A DNA stretch of 64,000 nt. Origin: Aspergillus flavus (lineage: Eukaryota; Ascomycota; Eurotiomycetes; Eurotiales; Aspergillaceae). Below, piece after piece: positions 13,702-25,496 of this stretch (position 1 is its first letter; each line of letters begins with the position of its first letter). The DNA is taken from contig NC_092409.1 in the NCBI RefSeq assembly GCF_009017415.1, positions 4,030,001 to 4,094,000 on the forward strand. Reading direction: 5' to 3'. The translations under genes and the position numbers were made by a program. The notes under the pieces are model-generated. The model had not been told where the DNA came from. It made no database searches and saw nothing but the letters and a program-made list of their open reading frames with translations.

Positions 13702-14951
13702 ATGGGAAAGACGGAGGGTTTGATGAAATTGATAGAAGTGAAAACAGTAACCTTCTTTCGGAGAAGAGCGTGCTGAATAGTGACGGACAATTGATTTGAA
13801 GGGGGAAAAAAAAAAAAGATATGGTTGATCGGTAAGGAAGGCTCAAGTTGGCGATATCTTTTTACTATCCTTTTTGGGAGAAGGCGGAATTACCTCGGAG
13901 TTGCTTAGAATGTATTGTCTTTACCATACATACCCACCTGACTGCTTTACTTTTACTCGCCGTACACATCCTACTAGTCTTATTCCTCATACAATGGGAT
14001 TATCACTTTCTTTTGAACATTTTCGGCAAGGAGACGTATCGTGACAAATGTCTTGCCGATAACGAGATCTCTGGGCACTCCAGGTCATTCAATTCACATA
14101 CAAAATTCATGAGAATGAGGTAAGCCAATGCAGTGCAGCCAACACATCGGTTCTTGACACGACGAGTATGACGATGATGGATTATATATCCTTCTATCTT
14201 CTATACTTGAGCACCCCTCCTTCTATAAGGGAATCCCCCTCCCACGTCCATACTGTTCTCTTTTTTTTACTCGAACAAAATCCTCCAAAACTAAGAAGAG
14301 AGAAGTCAGTTCCATTCAATCTTTCTCTCCCTTACCGGATTGAGTTTGGACTCATCCGATGATCTTCATCCACATCGAATCCACATCCGCCAACCCCACC
14401 AAAAATAGAGTATGTGAAGTTTGGCTGACCGTCAAGTTGGAATTATTCTTTGCTTTCGGTTTAGTTCCTACGTGAGACTTTCGATCTGTCGCACCATGAA
14501 CTCTCTTATCTGGGGCCGAATTTGAGACGATCTATTTATTGAACAGTTGCTGACGGTCTATCGTCACAGTCCTTCTTTCCGATCTACGCGCAAGGGCTTC
14601 GCTTGGGTATGTATACATCGGCTCATCGATAGACTCTCTCACCTCCGATTTGACGCCCACCCACGCGCGCTTTGTGCTCGCTGCCCCCGTGAAACAGAAA
14701 AGAATTCGAGCCGACATTCTATCCTACATTCCTCCAAAAGTGATATCCGAAAAACTCTCTACCGCGAGAGCGGTCCTGCTCTCTCCCTTGTTATGTCTCT
14801 CGTCTGTTAGCCCCTCCAAACAATTTTCGTGGACGGTGCCTGTCCGCATGACTTCATAAATTCGATGCTCACGGGTTATGGTTTACAAATGAAAATTTCA
14901 CCTTTTAATTCAACTTGACCAAGTCTTCTGCTACTTCCGGTCTGAATAACA
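13702..14951. other. Divergent intergenic region, gatB / DUF6594 gene
   Basis: This is 1.25 kb between two divergent genes. It contains an A run at 13806-13817 just upstream of gatB and several pyrimidine-rich blocks on the plus strand (14200-14280 and 14690-14800) likely to belong to the promoter and leader of the downstream gene. I see no coding region with family support. Confidence 0.5.
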
Positions 14952-16554
14952 ATGTTGCTCTATTCAGGATCGAGACGCTCTAAGAAAGCTTCCAAAGACG
15001 GCGGCAATAAGGCGTCTACAGCTTCAGTCGTCTCCGGGAAGTCCCATTCTACTTCAAAAACCTCGCGATCTTCCGGAGATGCCGCCAAGAAGAAGAGTAC
15101 CCCAGAGCAGTCCGCTGGGCCAAAGAACAACGTCTCAAGTTCCAAAAAGGCGCAGAATACACAACCTGCGAGAAATCTCAATTTCAAAGCGGCCGGACCG
15201 GAGAAGAAAGTACCTGATGTGTTCGAATACCTTGAATCGGATTCCGACACTGACTCCGACGATTCCTACGTAGAGGACGATGACATCCCCAACAGCAACC
15301 CACGCAGGTCTAATGGTTCGTTCATGAATCCGCATGTCAGACTTGCGCGCCAGGCGAACATGATGGCGCAAGGCATGGGCGCCCCGAGTCGAACATCATC
15401 TGTACGATCGAAAGGCTCAATGGATTCCTACCAAGTTCCTGGTCTATTTGAATTATCTACGAGAAACAGCACGGCTCGGCGCAAAATGTCTATGGAGGGT
15501 TATCTGACAGAGGCGTCGAACAACTCTGACAAGCGGAAATTGCGTCTGAGTCCAATGCCAGAATCCTACGAGCCCTCTCGAGATCCCACATCCTTTCACC
15601 CTCCACTTCCCCCGTCCCCGCCACAAAGCCCGGAGGAGGAACCCCACTGTATCAACAGGAAGTCAAGGCGAAATACAAAGACTTCATCCGTTCCTTCTGG
15701 CTATGGACTTCTCAGCTGGCAGCTGAGCGCATCAGTGGAAAAGGAAGAGCCACCTCTTCCCCCGCTTTACCGACGATTCGAAGATCTAAACCACCGCGTG
15801 CTCCTCTATCTCCAGGACGAAATCGCACAGATGGAAGAGGAACTGCACGTATTAGATGAATACGAAGAAATGCATCGTGTAGCAACTGCAGAACAAGAAG
15901 GGACAAGCATCGTTCCCGCTTCAAGACGCATGGATGTTGCCCAAGCGCAGGCCTACTCATCCCTGCATTACCGACGGGAGGAAGTGATGGCCGCATTAGT
16001 ACAAAAGACCCAACAATACAGTGAGTATCCTGTGACGAAAATCAGCTGTCGTTCCAAATCTAACTAAATAAGATAACTCCCTCAGTGCATATAGCAAAGT
16101 CACCCAAACGCTTCCCAGCGCATCCGATAAAGACATCGACACGTATCGTACCTGGATGAAAGAAAACGTCCCCGTCGCAGCAGCCGAGACCCGTTTTCTA
16201 GAACACAAAAAAGACCTTATCTCTCTCACCATGCGATCGACATCCAACTCCACCTCTGCCTTCTCGGCGATCATCATCGCATCCGCCGCTATCCTCCTGC
16301 CGCTACTAGCCTTTAGTATGATCGCAGAATTCTCAGGACGTCTTCTCGTCGTTGCGATGGTGGGCGGCGCTGCATCTGCGATTGCGTCCAATTCTGCAGC
16401 CGGTGCCGAGAAACTCGTTGCTTCTCACGATGGGTGGAGAATTGCTACTTTGTAAGTTCCTATCATAGAGTCTGGCCTTTATGAACCAGAAGCCTAATTG
16501 TTTATCTGCAGATATTTCGGATTTATGGCCATAGCTGCAATGTTTATTCCTTGA
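14952..16554 (+). CDS. DUF6594-domain membrane protein
   Basis: Three exons (14952-16020, 16073-16451, 16512-16554) give 496 residues. The first about 270 residues are disordered, rich in Ser and Lys, with a short acidic Asp/Ser run (ESDSDTDSDDSYVEDDD). From about residue 275 the sequence follows the fungal DUF6594 pattern: LYRRFEDLNHRVLLYLQDEI, a helical/coiled-coil segment, the DKDIDTYRTW block, then three closely spaced hydrophobic helices ending at the very C-terminus. The N-terminal part should face the cytosol, with the C-terminal helices in a membrane. The function of the family is not known to me. The second exon must start at 16073 (after AATAAG) to keep YNNSLSAY in frame; the later AG at 16085 does not. 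Confidence 0.85.
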
Positions 16555-17286
16555 ATGGGCGATCACGAAAGCATGGAGAGTGGTTGCATAATGACTTATG
16601 AATTTCCTTGACAGTGATGAATATATGCCTTCTATTACTCATGTTGACTAGGTACTATTCCTTGTGGAAGGGGACTGGTCGAAGGTGGCGTTTAGGATAC
16701 TGGTTCCGATGGCAAACAACCTAGGGTTTACAAGGGTTCTCCGCTTTTCGAAATATCTCGTTACAATTCCGAATAAGTAATACTTGAAGTAGATCTTGCA
16801 GATAAACTAATACATAGAATTTCTAGGTGAAAAACGTGTAGTCACAAAAGTAAGAGACACTCCGCCCAAGAGAAACCAGACCAATCTTGGAATCAATCTG
16901 CGCCATTCGCTGATCTTCATCTCATAAGGAGATGACAACAGGATTCTTCAAAGGGAAATCATAGTCGTAGGGAATCGACACGCGTATACACACACACCAA
17001 CTAATAGCCGTAGCCATATTGTTATAAAATGTAACTTCAGAAGAGGAGCCAAAACCTCTCTTCCTGTCTCATTCTCAAATCTAATAACCCGTAGCTTTGA
17101 GAAATCAAGAGAATATAATGAATTAGGGAACAGAAAGAAGAAAAAGGACAAGAGGACAAAGTCACAAAAGATCAAGTACAAATCATAAAAGTGTAACACC
17201 ATTAACCGAGCCTTCCTTTTTCTAAAGACAAGGGCGAACATAAGCATGGAAAGACAACTCCAAAACGTTGACGATACTTGCTCGAC
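16555..17286. other. Convergent 3' region
   Basis: Lies between two convergent genes and should hold both 3' UTRs. AT-rich with A-rich stretches at 17130-17200. No gene seen. Confidence 0.5.
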
Positions 17287-19976
17287 TCATGAAGGGACCG
17301 CGTTGCCGTTCTGTCTGTTACCGGGTGTTACGCTTCGATCCTGGGAGCTGCCTTCAGTTGGGGGTTGTGGTGTTGAGCTCTGTCGCGCGTGAGCTGCAAG
17401 TTGGGTTCTATTCCTCTCCATCAGTGCGGCTTGTTCAGCGGCACTTCGCGCGTAAGTCATGGCAGCTGCTGAGTTGGAGTATGCTGCCGATTGTGGAGGA
17501 GCTTGATTGGAAGGATAGTTGCCGTATGGGGGAGGTTGTTGTTGTTGTTGCTGCGGTTGCGGTTGCGGTTGCTGTTGTGGTTGTTGCTGCTGCTGTGGTA
17601 TGAACCGTTGCTGAGGGTTATTAGAACCCGGAGTCATGTATGGTGTTCGTGGAGCCGCATATGATGCTGGCTTCTGAGGAGAAGCACTGCGCCCAGCTGC
17701 GTAAGAAGCATTGTATGCCCCTGGTTGTGCGGGGCGCGGCGTGTAGGGCTGTGGCGAAGCTTGGGCGGCTGGCCCTTGCTGGCCCGAGTAGGAAGCGTAC
17801 CCATTTTGTCCTGGTCGCTGGAACTGCTGATTGAACTGAGGAGTGGGCTGAGAGTATCCTGAAAGATACCCTGGTCGTTGTGAAGGTGTTACTGGTGGCC
17901 GAGGTCCGGCGTACTGTTGTGGATGGCCTGGAGTGTATGGCCCGGAAGTGGAGGGTTGCCTTCCACTATAGTATGGCTGTTGAGCGAAGCCACCTTGCGA
18001 TTGGGCTCGAGAGCCAGAACTATATGCCCGCGAATTGTACCGGGATGGCGTTGAAGTCCGATTCGCGGCACCACTCATTGGGGCCATGGCCGCGCTTCGC
18101 TCCTGATGCGCTGTGAAGTCATCCTTCTCCATGGTTCCCCGATAGTCCGGGTTCTCGATGACGATTTTCTGGCTTATGTTCAGCTCATCCAGCTGATCGC
18201 CATTTAGCTTTGCAACCGCATACGGAGGCAAATTTGAAATGAGAGCCGCCAGACTCGATCTTAATGTTTCATACACACCCAGCTCTTCTGTAGAAGGGTC
18301 ATCTGAGCTCCTCGAGTCGGATCCTGTTTCTCTAGGCTCGGCGCCTTGAACGTTCGGAGCTGAGACGTCCAGATTCCGGATTTTTTGGTACGAACTCAAA
18401 GTCTCCAGTAGATCAGAGATGTCATGTAATAGCCCTTCTACATCCCGGGATTTTGCCTCTTCCTCCTTATCTGCTTTAGAGGCCTCGGAACAAGTAACAT
18501 TATCGGCGAATTCTTCGGGCTTGAAGTTCTTTACCATCTCCTCCAAGGTACTCTCGTCTAGTTCACCAATATTGCCTGGCCGTTCAGACGTTGTCTCTTC
18601 GGCGGCTTCTTGATATGGCAATGAAAGTAAAGTCTCTAAACGTCTTGCACCTCGTTTGCTCCACCATACCAAGTCCTTCGAATCAGCCTGGACAACGGCA
18701 CCCGAACTGTCGAATGAAGGAGCGAATGATGAGTAGACACCCTGCAAGACAGTCGAGTCTTCGTCAACCCACAGTGAAGGATCATCGGTATACTTCTCGT
18801 CACTATGCTGCTGAGACGGCTGATGTTTATCGCGGCGGTTCCAATAAGACGGGGATGATGTGACCCCGCCATACTGGAGCCACTGACCAGAGGGCAGAGG
18901 TGCAAGGCAGTAATTATTCCGATCTCCTCGGAAAGCTTTGAAGTCAGTGATGGCGTCAAATGGGTCGATCCAGCCATTAAGAGCATTTCGAGAGGAAGAC
19001 TTTGTTTTGCGTGGCATTTCCAGTTGAGGCAAGGTTGACCGAGGCGCGAAAACTTCCCCAAAGGTCCTTTTGGGCTCCGCTGGATTTTCATCAAGATTGT
19101 ACGGTTCAATCTTCGTGGTCGTGATACCGTTTGGTAAGCCGACTTCACGTAGTGGCGCTTGCACCTCCACATATTTCTCTGCTTTCGGGTCGTCTGAAGG
19201 CAGTGGAACCTTGACGGATTTCTGTAAACTTGAATATAGTTGCTTGGGATTAGCTGGGTTCCCAAACAGCGTCAAGACGAGATTCTCATTCCGAGCCTCT
19301 ACATTGGAGGTATTGGATTTCGCCGGTGTCTCTGCATCCTCCTCGGATGTCTCTGTCTTGATGTTCGACTGGCTCGTGTGTGCCTGACGAACGAGACTGT
19401 TCAAGAGTTTCTTAAATGCCGCGATACGATTGACAGTTTCGGTCACAGGCGACCCATCAGCCTGGAGCCCGCTCGCCTGGGCTTTATTCCTCTCGATCAC
19501 AGCAGCCGATGCCTTCTCGATATCACTCAAGAATTCCGACAGAGTGTTATAACGGTTCGAAGCGACTCGGGATTGTATAGTGGAGGCCTCGTCTTTTTCG
19601 CCAGAGACTTTCGCGCGCTTCGAACGGGGCTTCGTTGGAGATGATGGCAATGGACAGGATAAGAGTTGAAGATCCGTATCGTTTCTTTTGAAGGTCAGCA
19701 TCTGGATGCGAACGCGAACAGATAGATCGAGAGAGAAGTAAGTGGAACCTACTTGCTTAATATTTCAACGAGATTACGCAGAGTTTCCTGTAGCTTGATC
19801 TTTTCCTGAGCTTGCGACGCAGACGAGCCAGCGTCTTGAGCGACTTTGTCATCATGACTTGACACACGCTTTCGCTTGGCAGGTGTCGCCAACGAGGGCG
19901 GATCGGGGGTGGTAGCATGGAGATCGCCATTTGTGGCCGGAATGGAAGCTGTGCCTCCGCCTTCGTCTGCGCTCAT
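17287..19976 (-). CDS. Gln/Pro-rich protein, probably nuclear, family not recognised
   Basis: Two exons (19976-19753, 19684-17287) give 873 residues. The splice joins EILSK to NDTDLQLL in frame. The N-terminus has a basic nuclear-signal-like cluster (PAKRKRV) and a short helix; a second basic cluster (KPRSKRAKV) follows. The middle (about residues 200-480) looks like a folded domain: KRTFGEVFAPRSTLPQLEMP, then PLPSGQWLQYGGV, then WWSKRGARRLETLLSLP. A predicted helical stretch follows (LLETLSSYQKIRNL, AVAKLNGDQLDELNISQKI). The last about 260 residues are low complexity, rich in Gln, Pro, Tyr, Ser and Gly, with a polyglutamine block. That composition is common in fungal chromatin-remodelling and transcription co-factors, so a nuclear role is an inference. 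I do not recognise the family. Confidence 0.8.
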
Positions 19977-20737
19977 GGTTCCGGAGTCGCGCCGTTATTG
20001 CAGTAATCCTTTGACGCGGGAATAAAGGGTCTTTCCTAATGTACAGCGTACCGCACCTGGAGCTACAAGCGCGGAGACTTGGTTCCAACTTTGTGAATAT
20101 AAATTGACGCGGTAATTCAGAAAAAAACCACGATTATGACCTTAAACACAGAGGCCGATGGTTGAGTGCTCGTTGATCCCCGAAGCGGATGCGCCAATAG
20201 TTACGAGACCCAGCAGGAGGGTGCGCAACCTTCAAGATAAAATCACGTATATTCAACTCCACAGGGGTGAATTGCAATGAACGTGTTTCTCACCACGCCC
20301 AGAACTAATCCAGCCGAGAAGGGCAAAAAATAAAAACCCAGGAGAAATAATGTCGGCACCCGTAACAATAGCAAGGCGGGAAGACAGGCAAAGAGGGAGA
20401 TGTTCCTCATGCGCGCCATGCCAAAAGCGCAACTCGTGACGATCAATCACGTGACGTATACTTTTTTCCCAATGGACCAGGCCGACTGGCTGCTTCTCCG
20501 GGTTGACTTGCTAAGTTGCACTTGAGCGAAGACGCATCCTCGACTCTCGTCAACCGGTATCAGAGCTCGCCGAAGTTACTCCATGGTCATCTCTATGGAT
20601 GTCATCGGTCTTCAATCATGTTCCGAGCCGCTCGAGGGTTTCCTCTCTGAGAGCGGCGCACTTGCTCAGTAGCCGTGTATGGCCGAAGGTACCGATTAAC
20701 CAGCCCCGGACCAATTTCTCTTCAGTGCTGTATTGAC
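19977..20737. other. Divergent promoter region with upstream ORFs
   Basis: Shared upstream region of the minus-strand Gln/Pro-rich gene and the plus-strand 1136-residue protein gene. It contains a CACGTGA element (20447-20457) and, near the plus-strand gene, two short overlapping upstream ORFs (20583-20672 and 20618-20650). No separate gene is supported. Confidence 0.5.
20447..20457. promoter_or_regulatory. TCACGTGACGT element (E-box/CRE-like) in a divergent promoter
   Basis: A perfect palindrome TCACGTGA at 20447-20454 overlaps TGACGT at 20452-20457. A second CGTGACG occurs 15 bases upstream at 20435, making a direct repeat. Palindromic CACGTG sites are bound by bHLH factors such as Cbf1-type proteins, and TGACGT by bZIP factors. 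Which one acts here is unknown. Confidence 0.4.
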
Positions 20738-23700
20738 ATGTTTTCCTTCTTCAACTTTAAGGAGCTGTATTATAATCGCCTCTCATATCCAGGGTACCTG
20801 ACGGCGCTTTCCAGTTCGTCCGCTAATGTGTTTCTCGGTCCTCGAACCTTGTCACGGTCTCTCAGCTCAGCCGGGACCTTGGTTTCTCCTCGATATGAAC
20901 CCACGCGTGACCAAATACACCAGGTCGGAGATGATGATCAGCACGCATCTTGTGAATTCTGGTGTGGGTTGCGGCTTCAGTCTCAATTAAATCAATCCTA
21001 TGTGCCCCCTGGCCCAGACCGTGAACAGCAACAGAGGGAACAAAGCTCCAAATCATCACCCCGCGAACAGACCCCGTCAAAACCCAAGCCTCTCCCCCAA
21101 AAGGCCTCTAAATCAACGCCATTGCCACCTACTAGGAATACATTGATGAGCTGCGATGCGCATGGCCACCGTTTACGTGAAAAACCACAAAATGAATTGC
21201 ATAACCCCCGAAGGAAGTCAAAAAAGCTTGCTGTTTCCTTCAATCCGACCCCAACCGAGTATTTAATTGATACCCTGCAAAATGTTGTGCATTGTCCTGA
21301 TAGCACAACGCGTCAAAACTGGACCTTTACTTCGAGAAATCCAAACGACCGCCTCATGCCTCCTTTAGACAGGAAACGGAGGATCAAATTCAAAATTGAG
21401 CACAGAGTCTCGCTCCAAGAGATTGCTGCAGACTACATTTACCATGTGGATCGTTTGCTAGACCTGGTTGGTGAAGAGGGAACCCAAGGAAATTCTATGG
21501 AACTGGATGTTGCTCTGCGAAAGGTTTTTCTTAACAAAGAATACCGTAAATATTTAAGAGCGCGGCAGTATTCTGTCAAAGATGTGGTTTCATGGGCATG
21601 GATCCTCAAGAGCCGCACCCCCTACGAGGCCATCCTCCGGGTTTTCGCGTTAGAAATACAGTCAGATCCAAAGGAAAAGGGAGGCTCTGCTGCTCGAATT
21701 ATTCCGCCTTTCATACCCCTTCTTTTGTTGCGGCAGGGTCTTGATACTAAGTCCTTCCGTTTACTCCTCATTTATTCGCTGCGCCTTATCAGCGGTCAAC
21801 CACATCCAAAACTAGGTACTCCTTTGAGTTCGGCGAAAGATTACAACCTTTTCGATGAGCTTCGCCTATCGCACGACGCAAAGCCCTTAATAGATCCTAA
21901 TACCTGTGCCACATTCGTCGTTCGTTTGCTTCATCATGCTCGCCAACTGTGGCCGCAAGCACAGCTTCCTATCGTGCGTACCTTCGCATTTTACCTTACT
22001 CTTCTAGAACCAGAGGGGACTGGTACTGTGGCATCAGCGACACCGCGAAATATCCAGGTGCTGGCTGGGAAATGCAACACATTCCTTCGATTACTCTCAT
22101 TGCCTTGCAGACAGGGACCTTTCACTTCGGCTTCAATACAGCAGCAAGCACAGTTTGAGCTTCTCAGAGCAATGGCCAGAAACCAGCCTGTTCTGCCCGT
22201 CACGCGTAGAGGGTACCAAGGTATCATCGCGGTACAGTTAGCTCATAAGAAAACTTCAGCTGAGCGACAGTCCGCAGAATTAAAGGCTCCATCGTGGCCG
22301 CCATGGAAGGAAGAAAAGCTAGGTCTTGACTCTCAAAGAGGAATCGAAGGGCTGAGGAGCCGTGCTATGCGGGTGATGTCTCAGATGAAAGAAGCAGGTT
22401 ATGCTCATAGTCGCTGGGAGGAAGTGTCCAGTATCCTTGCCGGGTGGGACACAGATAAGAGTCCTACCATTCAAACAAGGACCCTAGCGCGCCAGCCATG
22501 GCGTCTTCGTGGACGTATTGGAAATGCGGACCATCACGCTATCTGGGAAGCTCGTATCCGGGCTACAAGGACTGTGCGAGAAGCCTGGGCCTGTTTTTTG
22601 TCATATCGAGATCAAGGTTTACCTCCACGCGGGAGCATCTACACTGCAATGGCTGAGAAATTGATTTATCGACGAAAGGCTTTACATGCCAATTTTGACC
22701 AAACAAGTCATGCTTTGCCAGGTGATGCTCTGGAAACCTTCGCAGAGCCTTTGTCTGCGCGGGATTTGATTTATGTGCATACAGAGCCACCTACGTTAGA
22801 CGAGCTCCTCACACAAATGCTCTCCGAGGGGATCCGGCCGCAGGCAAGGTTCCTTTCCCTCCTGCTACGATATGCACCGACCTTCAAATCTGGTCTGGAG
22901 TACCTTAGCTGCAGTGATATGTCTAATGAGCAGATCAGAGCTTTGTGCACCGTCTGGGCACATGAATCTATCTATGACGAACAAAGTCGGAAAGTTGTAA
23001 ACGAACTTCCTGCTCATCTTTTCTCATCCTTCGTATACTTCTTGTGCAAATTCTCGACCTTCGGTGAACTGTCAGCCAGACATGCCAGAGACGCTTTTCC
23101 GATCATATTGGGCAGTTCACAGATGGCCAACGGGGAGACATCCACCCTTTTCTCCCAGGATGAATACCTAAGGAATGGAGATGAATATCGGCACCCGAAG
23201 ACGTTAGCACACGCAATCGAACTGCTTAGAGTACGGCATCCCCGGTCCCCTCAAGCGTGGGTTTTTGTGTTATCGGCTTTGAACAAAGACCGCGTCACTG
23301 GCCGTTTTCGCAAGATGGATCGAGACATCCAGCGTGTTATAGCTTGGCACGAGATTCTAGAAATTGCAGGGCGGATGGAGCATCACGATATTCAACTCGG
23401 CCTGCAGGGCTTCCAGATTCTATGCAGCGGTTTTTCAAGAGCGGTAAGCTCTGGGATCAAGAATGTAGATGCCGTGGAAGAAGCCCTGGAGGTTGTTGGT
23501 AATGCTGCGCATCAGGGAAAGCTGGCATACATAGGTCTTCCCTGCCCGCGATTCGAGGATATGGTCCAGTATGGTCTGCGGGGCCTCAAAGACCAGTTTG
23601 ACCGGCTTGTCCTTCCAGACTTTAGAACTCCATCCTTGTTTGGGTCTGGCAAACCATATTCTGAGAATGTCACTGACGCCCAAGTCATTTTGCCACCATT

Positions 23701-24148
23701 ACTTCATGTGCCTTCTCCTGCCGTCCTTCACGCATTTGTCAGATCATTGGGATTAGCTGAAGATTATGATGGCCTCCTCAGCCTTCTCCGATGGATGTCT
23801 CAGTATGCGACGCCCCTTAAGGAAGCGTCCGATGAGTACTTGAACGGTGATATGATGATGCGGCGCACTTTAGTGGCAATGCGCTTATTTCTCGAGGGAT
23901 ATCGGGAAAGGCAGTCCTGGGGATCGCTCCGTTGGACAGCCTCAGCTGCACAAGCGCGTGGCTTAGGGGGATCTGAGTATACAAGTGAGGTTTCCCCTAG
24001 TGATTCTGAGAGGATGTCATTCTCGGACCCGAATCTGCAAGAGGCATATGACATAGTCACGGCGACGCACGTTTGGGGCCCCTGGCCTAGCGACGAGGAA
24101 GTTCAGGAATATTACGCTGTTCATTGGGAGGAGCATGAGGTGCAATGA
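20738..24148 (+). CDS. Large conserved-looking protein, probably mitochondrial, family not recognised
   Basis: One uninterrupted reading frame from ATG at 20738 encodes 1136 residues. The frame stays open upstream to 20675 but without an ATG. The first about 60 residues are rich in Ser, Arg and Leu with few acids, as in mitochondrial presequences. A disordered Gln/Ser/Pro/Lys segment follows (about residues 85-165). The rest, about 950 residues, is mostly amphipathic helix with no transmembrane segment and no catalytic motif I can name. Large helical mitochondrial proteins of this kind in fungi are often PPR-like RNA-processing or mitoribosome factors. I cannot show the 35-residue periodicity by eye, so that is only a suggestion. 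Base composition resembles its neighbours. Confidence 0.75.
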   Translation: MFSFFNFKELYYNRLSYPGYLTALSSSSANVFLGPRTLSRSLSSAGTLVSPRYEPTRDQIHQVGDDDQHASCEFWCGLRLQSQLNQSYVPPGPDREQQQREQSSKSSPREQTPSKPKPLPQKASKSTPLPPTRNTLMSCDAHGHRLREKPQNELHNPRRKSKKLAVSFNPTPTEYLIDTLQNVVHCPDSTTRQNWTFTSRNPNDRLMPPLDRKRRIKFKIEHRVSLQEIAADYIYHVDRLLDLVGEEGTQGNSMELDVALRKVFLNKEYRKYLRARQYSVKDVVSWAWILKSRTPYEAILRVFALEIQSDPKEKGGSAARIIPPFIPLLLLRQGLDTKSFRLLLIYSLRLISGQPHPKLGTPLSSAKDYNLFDELRLSHDAKPLIDPNTCATFVVRLLHHARQLWPQAQLPIVRTFAFYLTLLEPEGTGTVASATPRNIQVLAGKCNTFLRLLSLPCRQGPFTSASIQQQAQFELLRAMARNQPVLPVTRRGYQGIIAVQLAHKKTSAERQSAELKAPSWPPWKEEKLGLDSQRGIEGLRSRAMRVMSQMKEAGYAHSRWEEVSSILAGWDTDKSPTIQTRTLARQPWRLRGRIGNADHHAIWEARIRATRTVREAWACFLSYRDQGLPPRGSIYTAMAEKLIYRRKALHANFDQTSHALPGDALETFAEPLSARDLIYVHTEPPTLDELLTQMLSEGIRPQARFLSLLLRYAPTFKSGLEYLSCSDMSNEQIRALCTVWAHESIYDEQSRKVVNELPAHLFSSFVYFLCKFSTFGELSARHARDAFPIILGSSQMANGETSTLFSQDEYLRNGDEYRHPKTLAHAIELLRVRHPRSPQAWVFVLSALNKDRVTGRFRKMDRDIQRVIAWHEILEIAGRMEHHDIQLGLQGFQILCSGFSRAVSSGIKNVDAVEEALEVVGNAAHQGKLAYIGLPCPRFEDMVQYGLRGLKDQFDRLVLPDFRTPSLFGSGKPYSENVTDAQVILPPLLHVPSPAVLHAFVRSLGLAEDYDGLLSLLRWMSQYATPLKEASDEYLNGDMMMRRTLVAMRLFLEGYRERQSWGSLRWTASAAQARGLGGSEYTSEVSPSDSERMSFSDPNLQEAYDIVTATHVWGPWPSDEEVQEYYAVHWEEHEVQ

Positions 24149-24495
24149 TGGAACCTCGAACACTTTTTGTACATTAGCTGTATATAGACGTATTATAGAT
24201 CGTGTGGCGTTTCAATATCATCGGATGATACCCCTTCATAGCTATCGGGCAAGACTTAAGAGAATGAATGGTAGCGCTTATCCGCGGTAAGAATTGGGGC
24301 CTCTCGGTGGATGGTTTCCCCGCAGTCGCTGCAGCTGTTCAACAGCTTCCCCACACTTCGGAGCTTCCTCAATTCATCCTTCTCGCTTTCCAAAATCATT
24401 TCCTCTTGGGATATTCCGCCAGTTCTCTATATCTTTGGAAAGAGGGAAGAATCTTTTTTTGATCGCTTGGATAGACTCAATTTTACGACTCGAAG
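24149..24495. other. Short intergenic region
   Basis: Tandem plus-strand genes flank it. It should hold the 3' UTR of the upstream gene and the promoter of the hydratase gene. No gene seen. Confidence 0.5.
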
Positions 24496-25496
24496 ATGCC
24501 ACCGCGCCTGCCTCTTTCACATACATTGCGACAGCCCTCGGTCTTGTCGGTTCGCGTCAGAGTCACAAGATTTAGCACCAGTGCGGATGATGCCGTGATA
24601 CAGACCCAGCAGATCCCTGCGCCGGGCTCCGGGAATATTCGAGTTCTGCTGCTGAACAGACCCAAAGCCAGAAACGCAATTTCCAAGAATCTTTTGGACG
24701 GTCTGTCTAAGCATGTCCAGTCCATATCCGCGGAGGGAGGCAACGGTCCTACACGGGCCTTGGTCATTGCCAGCAATGTGGATTCGGCCTTTTGTGCGGG
24801 CGCAGACCTGAAAGAGCGAGTAAACATGACCAAGCAGGAGTGAGTTCTCATCCTTAACAACCAGCCTCGCACCCCTGTTTCTCGCACGTTTCTTCGCGAC
24901 TAATACTTTTTTCAAACTTGTTCAGGACCAATGAATTCTTGTCCAAGCTGCGCGGTACATTCCGTGATCTTGCCGGGCTACCTGTACCCACAATCTCTGC
25001 TGTGTCTTCTATGGCGCTGGGAGGTGGACTAGAACTCGCCTTATGTACGCATCTACGTGTGTTTGGCTCATCTAGCATTGTCGGATTGCCCGAGACCAGA
25101 CTAGCTATTATCCCTGGGGCGGGAGGCACATACCGCCTCCCGGGTATTGTTGGGGTGAACCGCGCCCGAGACCTCATCCTAACTGGGCGACGTGTGTCGG
25201 GCCCCGAATCATACTTTATGGGGCTCTGCGATCGGCTCGTCGAAATATTACCTGAAGAGGAGCAAAAGGAGGGCGCAGCGCGTGAGAAAGTGCTACGGGA
25301 GAGCATCAAACTGGCCATGGACATCTGCGAAGGTGGACCCATCGCTATCAAGCAGGCACTTCAGGCCGTGAATGACTTCCAGAAGGGCGAGGTGGCAGAA
25401 AATGAGGCTTATGACGGCGTGGTTGAGACGGAAGATCGCTTTGAGGCTTTGCGGGCGTTCGCAGAAAAGAGGAAGCCTGCTTTCCGGGGGCGATGA
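24496..25496 (+). CDS. Enoyl-CoA hydratase/isomerase, AUH (methylglutaconyl-CoA hydratase) type
   Basis: Two exons (24496-24839, 24926-25496) encode 304 residues. The first about 30 residues (MPPRLPLSHTLRQPSVLSVRVRVTRF) look like a mitochondrial presequence. The crotonase fold is complete: NRPKARNAIS at the start, SAFCAGADLKER for the oxyanion hole, the MALGGGLELAL helix, and the RLAIIPGAGGTYRLP block with the catalytic acid region. The motifs and length fit the AUH group, which hydrates 3-methylglutaconyl-CoA in mitochondrial leucine breakdown. A more general short-chain enoyl-CoA hydratase remains possible. No other leucine-degradation gene is next to it. Confidence 0.88.
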
